The position numbers were made by a program, and so were the translations under genes. A model generated the notes under the pieces. That model was not told the origin of the DNA. It did not search any database and saw only the letters and a list, made by a program, of their open reading frames with translations. 64,000 nucleotides of DNA from NCBI GenBank assembly GCA_965248765.1, contig CBDFKF010000004.1, forward strand, positions 1 through 64,000. Direction: 5' to 3'. Below, piece after piece: positions 36,642 through 45,418 of the stretch (position 1 is its first letter; the number at the start of each line of letters is the position of its first letter). This DNA is from CBDFKF01 sp965248765 (GTDB lineage Bacteria > Pseudomonadota > Alphaproteobacteria > VGEJ01).

Positions 36642-36992
36642 TTAACCAGCACGAACCCGACGTCGCGAGCGTCGGGCGGGGGGCGCGATGTCGTTGTTGC
36701 CGACCGAGATAATGACCACCGTGTCTTCGAGCGCGCGCTCCTCATGCGCCTCGTTCGGCGCCGTGATGGCGACATCGCCGGGCTCGAGCACGCGATCGTC
36801 GATTTGCCAGCGGCCGCTGACGACCACCAACTGCTCCCAGCCGGAGTGGTGGTGGGCGGGGAAGGAGACGCCCTTGGCGAACTTATAGGCGGCGGTACAT
36901 GCGTTCTCGCCGCCGCGCCAGAGCTCGCATTTCCGAGCGCCCCGCTTGCCACAGGTCTGCCATTTGATGTCAGCCAGCATCGCGTAATGCAT
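36642..36992 (-). CDS. Cupin-domain protein
   Basis: A 116-residue single-domain cupin. Motif 1 is FPAHHHSGWEQLVVVSGRW with the three-His/Glu metal-binding pattern and motif 2 is LEPGDVAITAPNEAHE. The N-terminus MHYAMLADIKWQTCG is followed by LWRGGENACTA. A small metal-binding enzyme or sensor is likely; the function is unknown. It lies alone between an uncertain plus-strand frame and the caspase-FGE pseudogene. Confidence 0.82.
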   Translation of the reverse strand: MHYAMLADIKWQTCGKRGARKCELWRGGENACTAAYKFAKGVSFPAHHHSGWEQLVVVSGRWQIDDRVLEPGDVAITAPNEAHEERALEDTVVIISVGNNDIAPPARRSRRRVRAG

Positions 36993-37036
36993 GAAACGAA
37001 CTCCTCCTCAGAGCGCCCGCTCAACATGATGGGCTA

Positions 37037-38893
37037 TCACGGCACCATATCGCGTGTGACGCGAAATCCGAAGGTATCGTCCCGCAGATCTGGCGCACCA
37101 TCGCCCTAACGGACCGCCGCGCGAACGTCTTGAGGCGAATCCACCCACGAGCCACCGCGCAGATGGCGGATGTCACACGCGCCCTCCGCCCAAGCCGATC
37201 CGTCCGATGGCGCGCCGTCGTAGCTGTCGTTCCAACAGTCCTATACCCACTCCCACACGTTGCCGTGTATGTCGTGGAGGCCGAATGCATTGGCGGCGTA
37301 GCTGCCAACCGGCGCGGGATAGGCATGGCTATCCACGCAAGGCGCGACCACCCAGTCGGGAAACTCTTTCCTCGCGGTCTGATCGGCAATGTTGGCGTGC
37401 CGGCACGCCAGCTCGACCTCGGTGCCCCAGTGCCAAGCCGTGGTGCTGCGGGCGCGCGCGGCGTACTCCCACTCGGCCTCGCTGGGCAGTCGATAACCGT
37501 GACCGGTTTTTCGTGTGAGCCATTCGGCGCATTGCTTGGCGTCTTGCCAACTGACGTTCATCACGGGCATCTCGCCGCGTCCCCAGCCCTCATCGTCCGG
37601 TCGGTGGGAGCAGCCGTTGTCGGCGACACAGGCATCCCACTCGGCGAAGGTCACCTCATATTTGCCGATGGCGAAGGCACTGGCGATCGAAACGGAGTGC
37701 AGCGGTCCCTCATCATCGTAGCGGCCCACCTCGCTGCTGGACGATCCCATCATGAAGCTCCCGGTCGGCACCGCGATCATCTCTGGGCACGACGGGCAGT
37801 CGCGGAACGCCTTGCCTGGCGGCAGCTCCGACGATGGGGCGAGCGCCGCGCTCTCGACGGCCTGCTCGCTCGGCGCCTCGGCAGGCGTCGTGCCGTAGCG
37901 CCGGCTGCGAACCTTCGCGAGCTCGACGAACTGACCGGTCGGATAGGTCCTTAAGTAGGCTTGGTAGTCCTCGGCGTCGGTGCTGGCCTTGATGCTGTCC
38001 CAAAAGGCGAGCTCGAGCGAGGCGGCGTCTGCCGCGGGCGTCTCAACTGTGATGTTCACCGTGACCGGCACGAACACGAAATCACCGCCCTCATCACCGG
38101 CAAACCGCACGTCAGAGTAGCGAGGAGTTTGCTGGGCGTTCAGCACGACGGTGCGCCGCAATCGGGTGTAGAGCTGGAACCCGTCCAGGACCCTCGGCGT
38201 TGTCGCGCAGCGCATCGAGCAACGCCCGCGTGAACACCGAATGTCCGTCCCCACCGCCGTCAGCGACCGGCTCTAGCCCGCCCGACGTCAACGCTTTTCG
38301 TGCGCGTTTTCGCGTGATGCGCTCCAGTTCGGCCGCGCGCCCGGCGGTGGTGCCGAGTAATACCGGCGCATCGCGGCTCAGCGTTCCCGAGTAGCAGGAA
38401 TCGGCGATGACCAGAACATGCTTGGCCGGTATGGCTTTGAGCGTCCCGGTCACCGTCGCCACAGGAATCCAATTGGCCTGGCTGTCTTCTTCGGCATCCG
38501 CCGGCAGCCAAAATCCCTGGTCGGTCTGTCGATCCAGGTAACCGTGGCCGACGTAGTAGATCAGCAGGTTGTCCTCTTCGGTGAACTCGGCCCGGAGGGC
38601 ATCGAGGGCGCGGACCAGCTCATAGCGGCCAGGGTTCAGCAGTAGCGTCGAGTCGAGCCGTAGTGGTGCAACAGAATATCGTGCACGGCGCTGGCATCGT
38701 TGACCGCTGTCTCAAGCTTGGGGAGATGGTGATATTCATTGATGCCGACGACCAGCGCGTGGTAGCGGCCAAAGTCGATCTCGGTGGCCGCCTGGGCGGT
38801 CGACGCTGCCCACAGGAGTACGACGGCCCCCACTATTGTTGGCGACGGCATGGGGCTGCAGGTTCGTAGCGGAGCGGTCGTCAGTGCCTTCAT
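37037..38893 (-). pseudogene. Caspase-like peptidase (C14) fused to formylglycine-generating-enzyme-like (SUMF1) domain, decayed
   Basis: Read on minus. A signal-like hydrophobic start (PTIVGAVVLLWAASTAQA) is followed by the caspase fold: YHALVVGINEYHHLPKL, then in a second frame the catalytic His in IYYVGHGYLD and Cys in LVIADSCYSGTL. A third frame carries the FGE domain: VPTGSFMMGSSSSEVG, NVSWQDAKQCAEWL and HGNVWEWV. Frameshifts lie near 38645 and 38210. In the FGE end two in-frame TAG stops occur (37241-37243 and 37106-37108) before the natural stop at 37037. The intact ancestor would be a roughly 600-residue secreted protein. Confidence 0.85.
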
Positions 38894-38949
38894 CTCGGTC
38901 GAGTATGGTGTATCGACCCAGGACGTGGCGAGCCCGATGCCACCGATAG

Positions 38950-38974
38950 AAAAACCCCGGCGCGAAGCCGGGGC
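38950..38974 (-). terminator. Rho-independent terminator
   Basis: On the minus strand gccccggcttcgcgccgggg is followed directly by five T bases. A GC stem of six pairs with a seven-base loop (CCCCGG/CCGGGG) and a T tract is a typical intrinsic terminator. It lies 230 bases downstream of the ferredoxin-like gene on the same strand, and upstream of the caspase pseudogene start. Confidence 0.75.
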
Positions 38975-38993
38975 GAGTCGGGCTGGTGGTTGA

Positions 38994-39200
38994 AACGGTC
39001 AACCAGCCGAGGATGAGACCCCGAAACCGGGGCCGCCGGCCTGCATCAGGGAGGCGCCTGTCGGACCCGTGGCGCCGTTGGGCTCGGCGGTGGGTCGAAG
39101 CCGCGGCCAGCATCAGTTGATACGATCGCGGCACGCCAGCGGTTCACCGATGCGTCACCGTGAGCACTCACGGAACCACCGAGGCTCGCGTGGACGCCCG
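38994..39200. other. Intergenic stretch without a supported gene
   Basis: Together with 38894-38993 this makes about 300 bases between the caspase pseudogene and the ferredoxin-like gene. Apart from the terminator and a small GC hairpin near 39022-39035 nothing is seen; short open frames in it do not look coding. Confidence 0.5.
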
Positions 39201-39917
39201 TCAGGAGGTGCCAGGCGCGCCCGTTGACCACCGCTCGTGGGCCGAACGCAGCAGAGCGGCCATATGGAATGCCTGTGCGGGCCTCTCGTATTGGTATTGG
39301 CCCCCCACCGGGCAGCCACGCCGCGCGCGGCAGCCGCCGTTGCGGCATTCGTGACCGGCGCGACTATCGACGTGCGTTAAGCAGGCATCAGCGTCAAAGC
39401 GGTCACCTTCGAAGGCGCCCACCGGGCAGGTGTGCAGGCATGGCTTGGCCGCACAGTCCTCGCAGGGTGATGAGTGCGCCGAGTGGGGCGGAAGCGCCAA
39501 GGCGTCGGGGAAGCAGAGTGCCGCCCGATAGGCGTGCCAGAGCCCGAACTCCGGGTGGATCAAGAGGCCGATCGGGGACCGGTGTATCGATTCGGCGCGC
39601 TGCGCCCAGTCTTGGATGGGTATGTAGGGCGGCCCCTGGTGCACGAAAAGCGGGTGCGCCAGCGTAGCGCGTGCGATCGCAGTGATATGCGAGACAAGCC
39701 AGACCTCAAGCGGGTCCCGTTCGCTCGGGGCCTGGGGAACTTTGGAGAACGCCTCCCACAGATCGTTGCCCGCGTTGCCGAGGAGCACGGCGGTTTGGGT
39801 GATACCGCCGTCCGGCATACGCGGCACCCGATCGGGCTCTGTCGGGTGGAAGGCCCCGCGCACGAATAGGCCGAGAGGGGCGAGGGCGTCGTCAAGCGCG
39901 GTGAGGCGGGGGTCCAT
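39201..39917 (-). CDS. 4Fe-4S-cluster protein (epoxyqueuosine-reductase-like C-terminal motif)
   Basis: A 238-residue cytoplasmic protein. The middle carries a ferredoxin cluster motif CEDCAAKPCLHTCPVGAF, followed by further cysteines in CLTHVDSRAGHEC and CRNGGCRARRGCPVG, enough for a second cluster or zinc site. The N-terminal half (LLGNAGNDLWEAF, EFGLWHAYRAALCF) resembles ferredoxin-like proteins common in alphaproteobacteria with unknown function. It ends 230 bases before a terminator and is followed upstream by an alpha/beta hydrolase on the same strand. Confidence 0.8.
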   Translation of the reverse strand: MDPRLTALDDALAPLGLFVRGAFHPTEPDRVPRMPDGGITQTAVLLGNAGNDLWEAFSKVPQAPSERDPLEVWLVSHITAIARATLAHPLFVHQGPPYIPIQDWAQRAESIHRSPIGLLIHPEFGLWHAYRAALCFPDALALPPHSAHSSPCEDCAAKPCLHTCPVGAFEGDRFDADACLTHVDSRAGHECRNGGCRARRGCPVGGQYQYERPAQAFHMAALLRSAHERWSTGAPGTS

Positions 39918-39930
39918 ATCGAGGCGCGAG

Positions 39931-40722
39931 CTACTCCTCGCGTTCGATGAACCGAAGCACGGCGTCGGCGACCGCCTGGGGTTGATCGAGCTCGGCGAGG
40001 TGTCGCGCCCCGGCGATCATGGACGTGGACGCCTCACCCGCGATGCCGGTTTCGAATTTTCGTGCGTAGCTCGCGGGCACGATCGGGTCGGACTCGCCCC
40101 ACACCAGAAGCGTCCTCTGGGTGACGCGATGCAAGCGTTTTTCTAGCCCGGTGTCGCCAAGTGGCCATAGGAATCGCGCGGCTGCTTCCATCGCCCGCAG
40201 TCGGACCACCTCGTTCTCCATGTCCTCCTCGCCCTCGATACCGGATGTCGCCGCGTCGAAGTTCTCCGGGTGATCGCACATCAGAGTCCGAAGCTGGCCC
40301 GGCTTCTGCGCGAACATATCGACCACGGGGTCCTGCTCATCGAACAGTCCGAGCGGAGCAATCAGCGTCAGCGTCTTGACCATTTCAGGCCAAGACCCCG
40401 CCACCTCCGCAGCGAGAGAAGCGCCGATCGAGGCGCCGATCAGGTGACAGCCGGAAAGCTCAGATTGTTCCAGCAGATCGTGACTCGCCAATATCCAATC
40501 GAGGTGACTATCGAGCTCCGCATGGAGCTTTCCGCCGCCAGGAAACCCTGGCAACGATGGCGTGATGACGCGGTGATTGGTCGCGAGGTTATCGAGGAAC
40601 GGAGGCCAGGCGGTAAGGCCGCCAATCCCGGCCAGGAAGCCGATCTCGGTTCCCTGTCCTTTCTCCCACACCCGGCACTGCGCACCGTTCACGTGCGCAT
40701 ATCGCGTTTCGGGAGCCGTCAC
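39931..40722 (-). CDS. Alpha/beta-hydrolase
   Basis: A 263-residue hydrolase. The GTG at 40722 overlaps the stop of the flavin oxidoreductase gene (GTGA) and is preferred to a start 23 residues upstream. The nucleophile elbow is IGASIGAS (Ser in GASIG), the acid lies in GESDPIVP and the catalytic His in GARHLAELDQP, all in the expected order. The upstream partner is an LLM-class flavin oxidoreductase, suggesting a two-gene operon with a breakdown role; the substrate is unknown. Confidence 0.88.
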   Translation of the reverse strand: MTAPETRYAHVNGAQCRVWEKGQGTEIGFLAGIGGLTAWPPFLDNLATNHRVITPSLPGFPGGGKLHAELDSHLDWILASHDLLEQSELSGCHLIGASIGASLAAEVAGSWPEMVKTLTLIAPLGLFDEQDPVVDMFAQKPGQLRTLMCDHPENFDAATSGIEGEEDMENEVVRLRAMEAAARFLWPLGDTGLEKRLHRVTQRTLLVWGESDPIVPASYARKFETGIAGEASTSMIAGARHLAELDQPQAVADAVLRFIEREE

Positions 40723-41957
40723 GTGGCAAGGCCTCTGACAGGCGCGCGTTGGTTGGCCGAAACGGGCGTCGGCCACCAATGGTTCTCCCACTCATCGTCG
40801 AACAAATCCTGGAGCTGGGGCGCCACCTTTTCGGCGAACAGGCGCGTGTTGTAGCTCGTGAGATCCCGGCCCATGTTGCCGAAATGCAGAAGCAACATCA
40901 GGTGGCCGACGTTGAGCGAGGTGGCCACCTCGCGCAGGCGCTCGGCCACCTCGTCGGGGGTACCGGCGATCACGTATCCGGCATCGAGGATGCCGTCGAA
41001 GTCGCGCGCCGTGCCTTGCGCAGCCGACGGGCCGCTCTGGACTTGCGATTTGACCCTGGCCCGGATCGTGGCTTCGCTCCGGAAGCCGGGCGGGCTCGCG
41101 AACCTCGGGTCGAAGTGAAGGCAGCGGTCGTAGAAGTACTCAGCCGGCTCCTTGTAAAGCTCCATCGCCTCCTTGTGCGTTTCGGCGACTCCGACGAACT
41201 GCAGGAAGGCGGCGCGGTACGGATTGCGATCCTTGCCGAGGTCATCCATCAGGTCCCAGAAGCCTTGCATGGTCGCCCGGCCGGTCTTGTAGCCGTAGTA
41301 GGACAGATAGGAGTAGACATAATCCGACTCGGCGCACCACTGCCACGTCTCGATCGAGCCGCCGCCGGGGATCCAAATCGGCGGGTGGGGCTTCTGTATC
41401 GGGCGCGGCCAGATATTCACGTAGCGCAGCTGGTTGAAGCGCCCATTGAAGGCGAACACGTCCTCCTCGGTCCACGCCCGCATGATTAGATCGTGCGCTT
41501 CCAGGTAGCGCGCGCGCAGCGTGCTGGGGTTCTGCCCATAGGCATAGGCCGTGTCCATCGGTGTGCCGACTGGGAACCCGGCGATCAGCCGGCCTCCGGA
41601 GATACAGTCGACCATCGCCATTTCCTCGGCGACGCGGGTCGGCGGATTGTAGAGGGCCAACGAGTTACCCATGATGCAGATGGCGCTGTCTACGGTGCGC
41701 CGCGATAACGCGGCGGCGATCAGGTTGGGTGAGGGCATCAGGCCGTAGCCGTTCGAGTGATGCTCGTTCACGCAAACGCCGTCGAACCCGGCTTCCGCCG
41801 CGTACTCGAGCTCGTCGATGAACTCGTTGTACATGTGATGGGCGCGATCGGCGGAGAAATATCGCGAATCGATGTCGACCCAGATCGAAGGGTTCTTCTC
41901 GCGAAAATCCTCGGGCAGCTCGGTGTACGGCATCAGGTGGAAGAAGAGAAACTTCAT
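40719..41957 (-). CDS. LLM-class (luciferase-like) flavin-dependent oxidoreductase
   Basis: A 412-residue bacterial-luciferase-like TIM barrel. ATG 41957 gives MKFLFFHLMPYTELP, the expected N-terminus; the in-frame extension upstream lacks family similarity. Features are EYAAEAGFDGVCVNEHH, MGNSLALYNPPTRVAEE, SGGRLIAGFPVG and HPPIWIPGGGS. Such enzymes use reduced flavin to oxidise diverse substrates. It overlaps the hydrolase gene by four bases and probably forms an operon with it. tRNA-Asn lies about 90 bases upstream. Confidence 0.9.
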   Translation of the reverse strand: MKFLFFHLMPYTELPEDFREKNPSIWVDIDSRYFSADRAHHMYNEFIDELEYAAEAGFDGVCVNEHHSNGYGLMPSPNLIAAALSRRTVDSAICIMGNSLALYNPPTRVAEEMAMVDCISGGRLIAGFPVGTPMDTAYAYGQNPSTLRARYLEAHDLIMRAWTEEDVFAFNGRFNQLRYVNIWPRPIQKPHPPIWIPGGGSIETWQWCAESDYVYSYLSYYGYKTGRATMQGFWDLMDDLGKDRNPYRAAFLQFVGVAETHKEAMELYKEPAEYFYDRCLHFDPRFASPPGFRSEATIRARVKSQVQSGPSAAQGTARDFDGILDAGYVIAGTPDEVAERLREVATSLNVGHLMLLLHFGNMGRDLTSYNTRLFAEKVAPQLQDLFDDEWENHWWPTPVSANQRAPVRGLAT

Positions 41958-42045
41958 CGTGTGCCTCCGCGAGGAGAGAAACCTCGGCGGCAAGGCCAAG
42001 GCCGACAGGAGGCTACGCCCATACCGCGTACCCCCCTGTATGAAT

Positions 42046-42121
42046 TGGCTCCCCGGGCCGGACTCGAACCAGCGACATGGTGGTTAACAGCCACCCGCTC
42101 TACCAACTGAGCTACCGGGGA
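42046..42121 (-). tRNA. tRNA-Asn (GTT anticodon)
   Basis: The minus strand folds into a standard 76-base cloverleaf: acceptor TCCCCGG/CCGGGGA, D arm TAGCTCAGTTGGTAGAGC, anticodon loop ctGTTaa within GTGGCTGTTAACCAC, and T arm GGTTCGAGTCC. The 3' CCA is encoded. Confidence 0.96.
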
Positions 42122-42199
42122 TCAGGCCGCGCCACTAGCCCTCGAACGGCGTTTGCAGCGCGGCTCTTCATAGCAAAAGCGTCCCGCCAGCGCCAGCCC

Positions 42200-42310
42200 G
42201 GACCGCTCACGCGCGCGGCGGACGCGGGCGAGGTAGCGTCAGGGCAACGGAGAGGGCACAAACGACGAGCACCGGCGCCACGAACTCCGCCCCACCGGCC
42301 GGCTCGCTAG
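42200..42310 (-). pseudogene. Remnant of a DMT-family transporter 3' end
   Basis: On minus the translation reads ASEPAGGAEFVAPVLVVC then ALSVALTLPRP, matching the C-terminal helix of the intact transporter 1 kb to the right (GEPAGWPELLALVLVVCALAVAL). DNA similarity is clear between 42200-42310 and about 43260-43380. It is a partial duplicate in the same orientation, with the papain-like gene lying between the two copies. Confidence 0.7.
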
Positions 42311-42526
42311 CTGCTCCGCCGGTGTTTCCTCGGGGACCCTCATCTGTATAAGCGGCTCGGCTCGCGACCACGCGCCCCACCCTGCCCGTCAACCTATGAA
42401 CAATGGCAGGTTGCGGCGTGGTCGATCTCACGAGGGGCTAGGCGAGCGGCTTTTGGACAACGCCGGGGACCTTGGCCGCACGAAGGACGGCGAGCCTCTG
42501 GTGGTCAACGCTGAAGGGAGGCAAGG

Positions 42527-43250
42527 ATGGCAAAGAGCTCAAAAAGGTACACACGCTACGTGCTGAACTGCGACCCGTCGTCAACACCAGAGGCCGATTG
42601 GACCTACGAAGGTGCCGTGAGCGCCGGCTTGGTTGCCGATCAGGCGCCCCCGCCTTCGAAGTATCTCCGAAAAACGTGGTGGCCAGTTAGGAATCAGGGC
42701 ACCACCGGCGCGTGTGTTGGTTTTGCGACCGCCGATGGTGTTCTTCGCTGGCACTACGTGACGGCGAACAAGATCCGCCGCACAGACCGCCCTTCTCCGC
42801 GATTCATATGGATGGCCAACAAAGAGACGGATGAGATCACCTCCTATCCCACGACGTTTATTGAAGCGGCAGGCACGCTGACGAAACTAGCATTGCGGGT
42901 CGCTCGCAACTACGGGTGCGTTCTCGAACAGACACTGCCCATGAGTGGTCGGCTCGCCCGGCTCTCGACAACAGCTTTCTACGCTCAAGCATCTCGGCTC
43001 CGCCTCGCGAGCTATCACAATCTCGGACGAGAACCGGACAAATGGCGGAAATGGATTGCGAACCATGGCCCCATCCTCACTCGCCTCAACGTTCCGAGGC
43101 GGTCATGCCGTGTGCCTCGTGGGGTACACACGGGCGCATTTCATTGTTCGCAATAGCTGGGGCTCGGGTTGGGGTAGCCGGGGCTTCGCGTTTGCGTCCA
43201 ACAACTACGCGGCGGACGCGTTTACGGAGGCGTATGGCGCAATTCTGTAA
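42527..43250 (+). pseudogene. Papain-like (C1-type) cysteine peptidase, frameshifted
   Basis: ATG 42527 follows a strong ribosome site (gaagggaggcaagg). The first frame has the catalytic-Cys box RNQGTTGACVGFATADG near residue 55-70. After a break near 43085-43100 the second frame has the His box GGHAVCLVGY and the Asn box FIVRNSWGSGWGSRGF, then ends at 43250. The middle region between LTRLNV and GGHAV is shorter than usual, so bases were lost there. No signal peptide is seen; relatives are common near mobile DNA. Confidence 0.82.
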
Positions 43251-43269
43251 CGGTGCTAGCGCGGACTGT

Positions 43270-44232
43270 TCACGCGCGGTGGCGGAGGCCGGCGAGGTAG
43301 CCCCGCGGGATCAGGGCGACGGCTAGCGCGCAGACGACCAGCACCAGCGCCAACAGCTCCGGCCAGCCAGCCGGCTCGCCAAGGAGGACGATGCCGGCGC
43401 CGAAGCCGATTATCGGAATAACGAGCGTGCTGATGGCAGCGATCCCGACCGGCACCTCGGCCACGATCCGGAACCATGCCCAGTAGGAGAAGTTGAAGGC
43501 GAGCACCATGTTGTAAACGACCGCGAGCGCCGGCCAGACGCCGATGCGCGGCACCTCGCCGCCCTCGACGATGAGCGCGGCGAGTAGCACCGGGCCGAAG
43601 CCCAAGATCATCTGCCAGGCCGTCATCACCGTCGTCGGGACAGTGAGCTTGGCGTACTTGACGACGACCGTACCGGCGGCCCAGGAGATGGCAGCGCCGA
43701 GCACTAACACCGTACCGATCGGCGCAACGCTCAGTACCCCAAGGTCGCCGCTCATCAGTACCGCAAGACCGAGGAGCCCAAGCAGGAGACCGACGGTCTT
43801 GCGGGCGGTGAAACGTTCGCCCAAGAACATTGCGCCGAGAATGACGCCCCAGAGCGGCATGGTGTAGGCGAGGATCACCGAGCGCCCAGCGGCCATGATG
43901 TCGAGGCCCAAGATCACCAGAACGTTCCAGCCGAGGATGTTGAACAGGGCGGCGAGGGCGATCCACCGCATTTCCCGCCGCGGTACACGCAGCGAAAAGC
44001 CGGCGATGCGGGCGATCACCGAGAGACCGATCGCGCCGGCACCGATACAGAGCGTACGGAAGGTGAGGGGGTCGAAGTCGATCAGCGCCGTCTTCATAAT
44101 CGGCCAGTTGAAGCCCCACACGAGCGACAGCAGGATGAGGAGGACGAACGTCCCGGCGGTATGGGTCTCCCGCGGCGGCGCTGTCGGCGGAGGGGCGGTC
44201 GGCGACTGCGGTGCACTCGGGCGGTCATGCAT
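43270..44232 (-). CDS. DMT/EamA-family membrane transporter
   Basis: A 320-residue transporter with ten membrane segments in two EamA repeats. ATG 44232 gives MHDRPSAPQSPT, a short cytoplasmic tail, before LLILLSLVWGFNWPIMK. The first repeat has RTLCIGAGAIGLSVI and the second AAISWAAGTVVVKYAK; the last helix GIVLLGEPAGWPELLAL is duplicated as a fragment at 42200-42310. The substrate is unknown (metabolite or drug efflux). Confidence 0.88.
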   Translation of the reverse strand: MHDRPSAPQSPTAPPPTAPPRETHTAGTFVLLILLSLVWGFNWPIMKTALIDFDPLTFRTLCIGAGAIGLSVIARIAGFSLRVPRREMRWIALAALFNILGWNVLVILGLDIMAAGRSVILAYTMPLWGVILGAMFLGERFTARKTVGLLLGLLGLAVLMSGDLGVLSVAPIGTVLVLGAAISWAAGTVVVKYAKLTVPTTVMTAWQMILGFGPVLLAALIVEGGEVPRIGVWPALAVVYNMVLAFNFSYWAWFRIVAEVPVGIAAISTLVIPIIGFGAGIVLLGEPAGWPELLALVLVVCALAVALIPRGYLAGLRHRA

Positions 44233-44287
44233 GGCGGCGCACCCTACCAGGGAATCGGTCGGCGTGCGCTCGCGGGGCACTGAGCCG

Positions 44288-45309
44288 TTAGAGCTCGGCG
44301 TCGAACTCGAACCAGGCCTCGCCGTCGGCGGGCATCAGGTTGTAGGCCCGGCCCGCGGCAAAGGCGGACGGGCGTACGACGTGGAACTCGCAGCCGTCCG
44401 GTCCCGGCGCGCGGGCGCGCAAATCGCAGCCCGTGAGGTCGACCTGGCCGTCGAAGGCGGACCAGCTGGTGCCGCTGGTGACGAAACGCGGGGGTGAGCG
44501 CATAGCGTTGCGGTAGCGGAACGGTCCGATCGCGCTGTCGGTATCGGCGGTACCGATCACGGTGGTGACACAGCGCTGCAGCTCGTGGAAGGCATAGCGC
44601 TGGTAGTAGCGGTCACAGAGGAGGCGAACGAGACCCGCGGTCTGGCGCTCGAACGGCGAAGCGCGCCCACCCGGCTCAAGTTGGACATCGGTGATGTGGA
44701 TGGTATCGCCGGCGGTGCTTGTCGGCCGTGCGAGCCACAACGCGACCGCCATATCGGTGATGGGCGCCGCCTCAATCGCGATGTCGGCGATGAGAGCATC
44801 GCCGTAGGCCGGTCCCAGCTCGATCACAGCGATATCGCTCAGCCGTCGCCAGCCCTGCCCCCAAATGGGCTCGCCGCGCCGCGGCGGCCATGCTTCCACG
44901 AGGGGCGGTGAGAGGTGATCGGCGGCGGCGGGCCAGCCGAGGAGCGCCAGGGCAAATTGGGCGCGGCGCGGGCCCATGACACGTGCCGACAAGCTGCAGC
45001 GGTGGCCGATCAACGCGCGGGCGTTGCCCGCTTCAATGATCTGGGCCACGCCGAAACGGCGGTTCGGCGTTCGCGTGACCGCCGTGAACTCGCCATCGCC
45101 CCCGCGCACGACATCGACGATGCGGTCGCCTTCGGAAAGCAGCATCCAGCGATCGGCGGTGTAGCTGCCGTCGTCGTTGCCGTAACCTTGCTCGTTGAAC
45201 TCGAAGCCACGCTGCCAGGGGTTGGTACTGAAGTCTCCGCCGATCAGAACATTGCGGCCCCCCCCTCCCAGCCCGCACGCGAATCGATGGGTGATCGAAG
45301 CATTACCAT
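44288..45309 (-). CDS. Phage tail-fibre-like protein with a G8 tract that breaks the frame near its start
   Basis: The body reads NVLIGGDFSTNPWQRGFEF, YTADRW, and near the end DVQLEPGGRASPFERQ and LCDRYYQRYAF, a pattern typical of phage tail/collar proteins. The open frame extends to a TTG at 45403 that sits inside a palindrome, but the only good start is ATG 45309 with a strong ribosome site (gggaggat); this ATG is in another frame. A run of eight G (minus; bases 45258-45265) lies between. One extra G would give one continuous protein. Phase variation or a sequencing error are both possible. Length would be about 340 aa. Confidence 0.72.
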
Positions 45310-45390
45310 CGCGATCCTCCCGTCGGGGTTGCAGTCTTGGCGGGCGTACGTGTGGTTGTCCCGTCCTTATCCCGACGCTAATAGTGCAAA

Positions 45391-45408
45391 TCCTATACGT
45401 CAATAGGA
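45391..45408. promoter_or_regulatory. Palindromic operator in front of the tail-fibre-like gene
   Basis: TCCTAT-acgtca-ATAGGA is a perfect six-base inverted repeat with a six-base spacer. The same TCCTA/TAGGA half-sites recur upstream of the S24-type repressor next door, so this is probably where that repressor binds to silence the tail-fibre-like gene. Confidence 0.6.
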
Positions 45409-45418
45409 TTATACCTAT

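Noticed and set aside
44288..45403. TTG 45403 as start of the tail-fibre-like gene
   Set aside because: The codon lies inside the palindrome 45391-45408 and has no ribosome site; ATG 45309 has one, though it needs a one-base change in the G tract.
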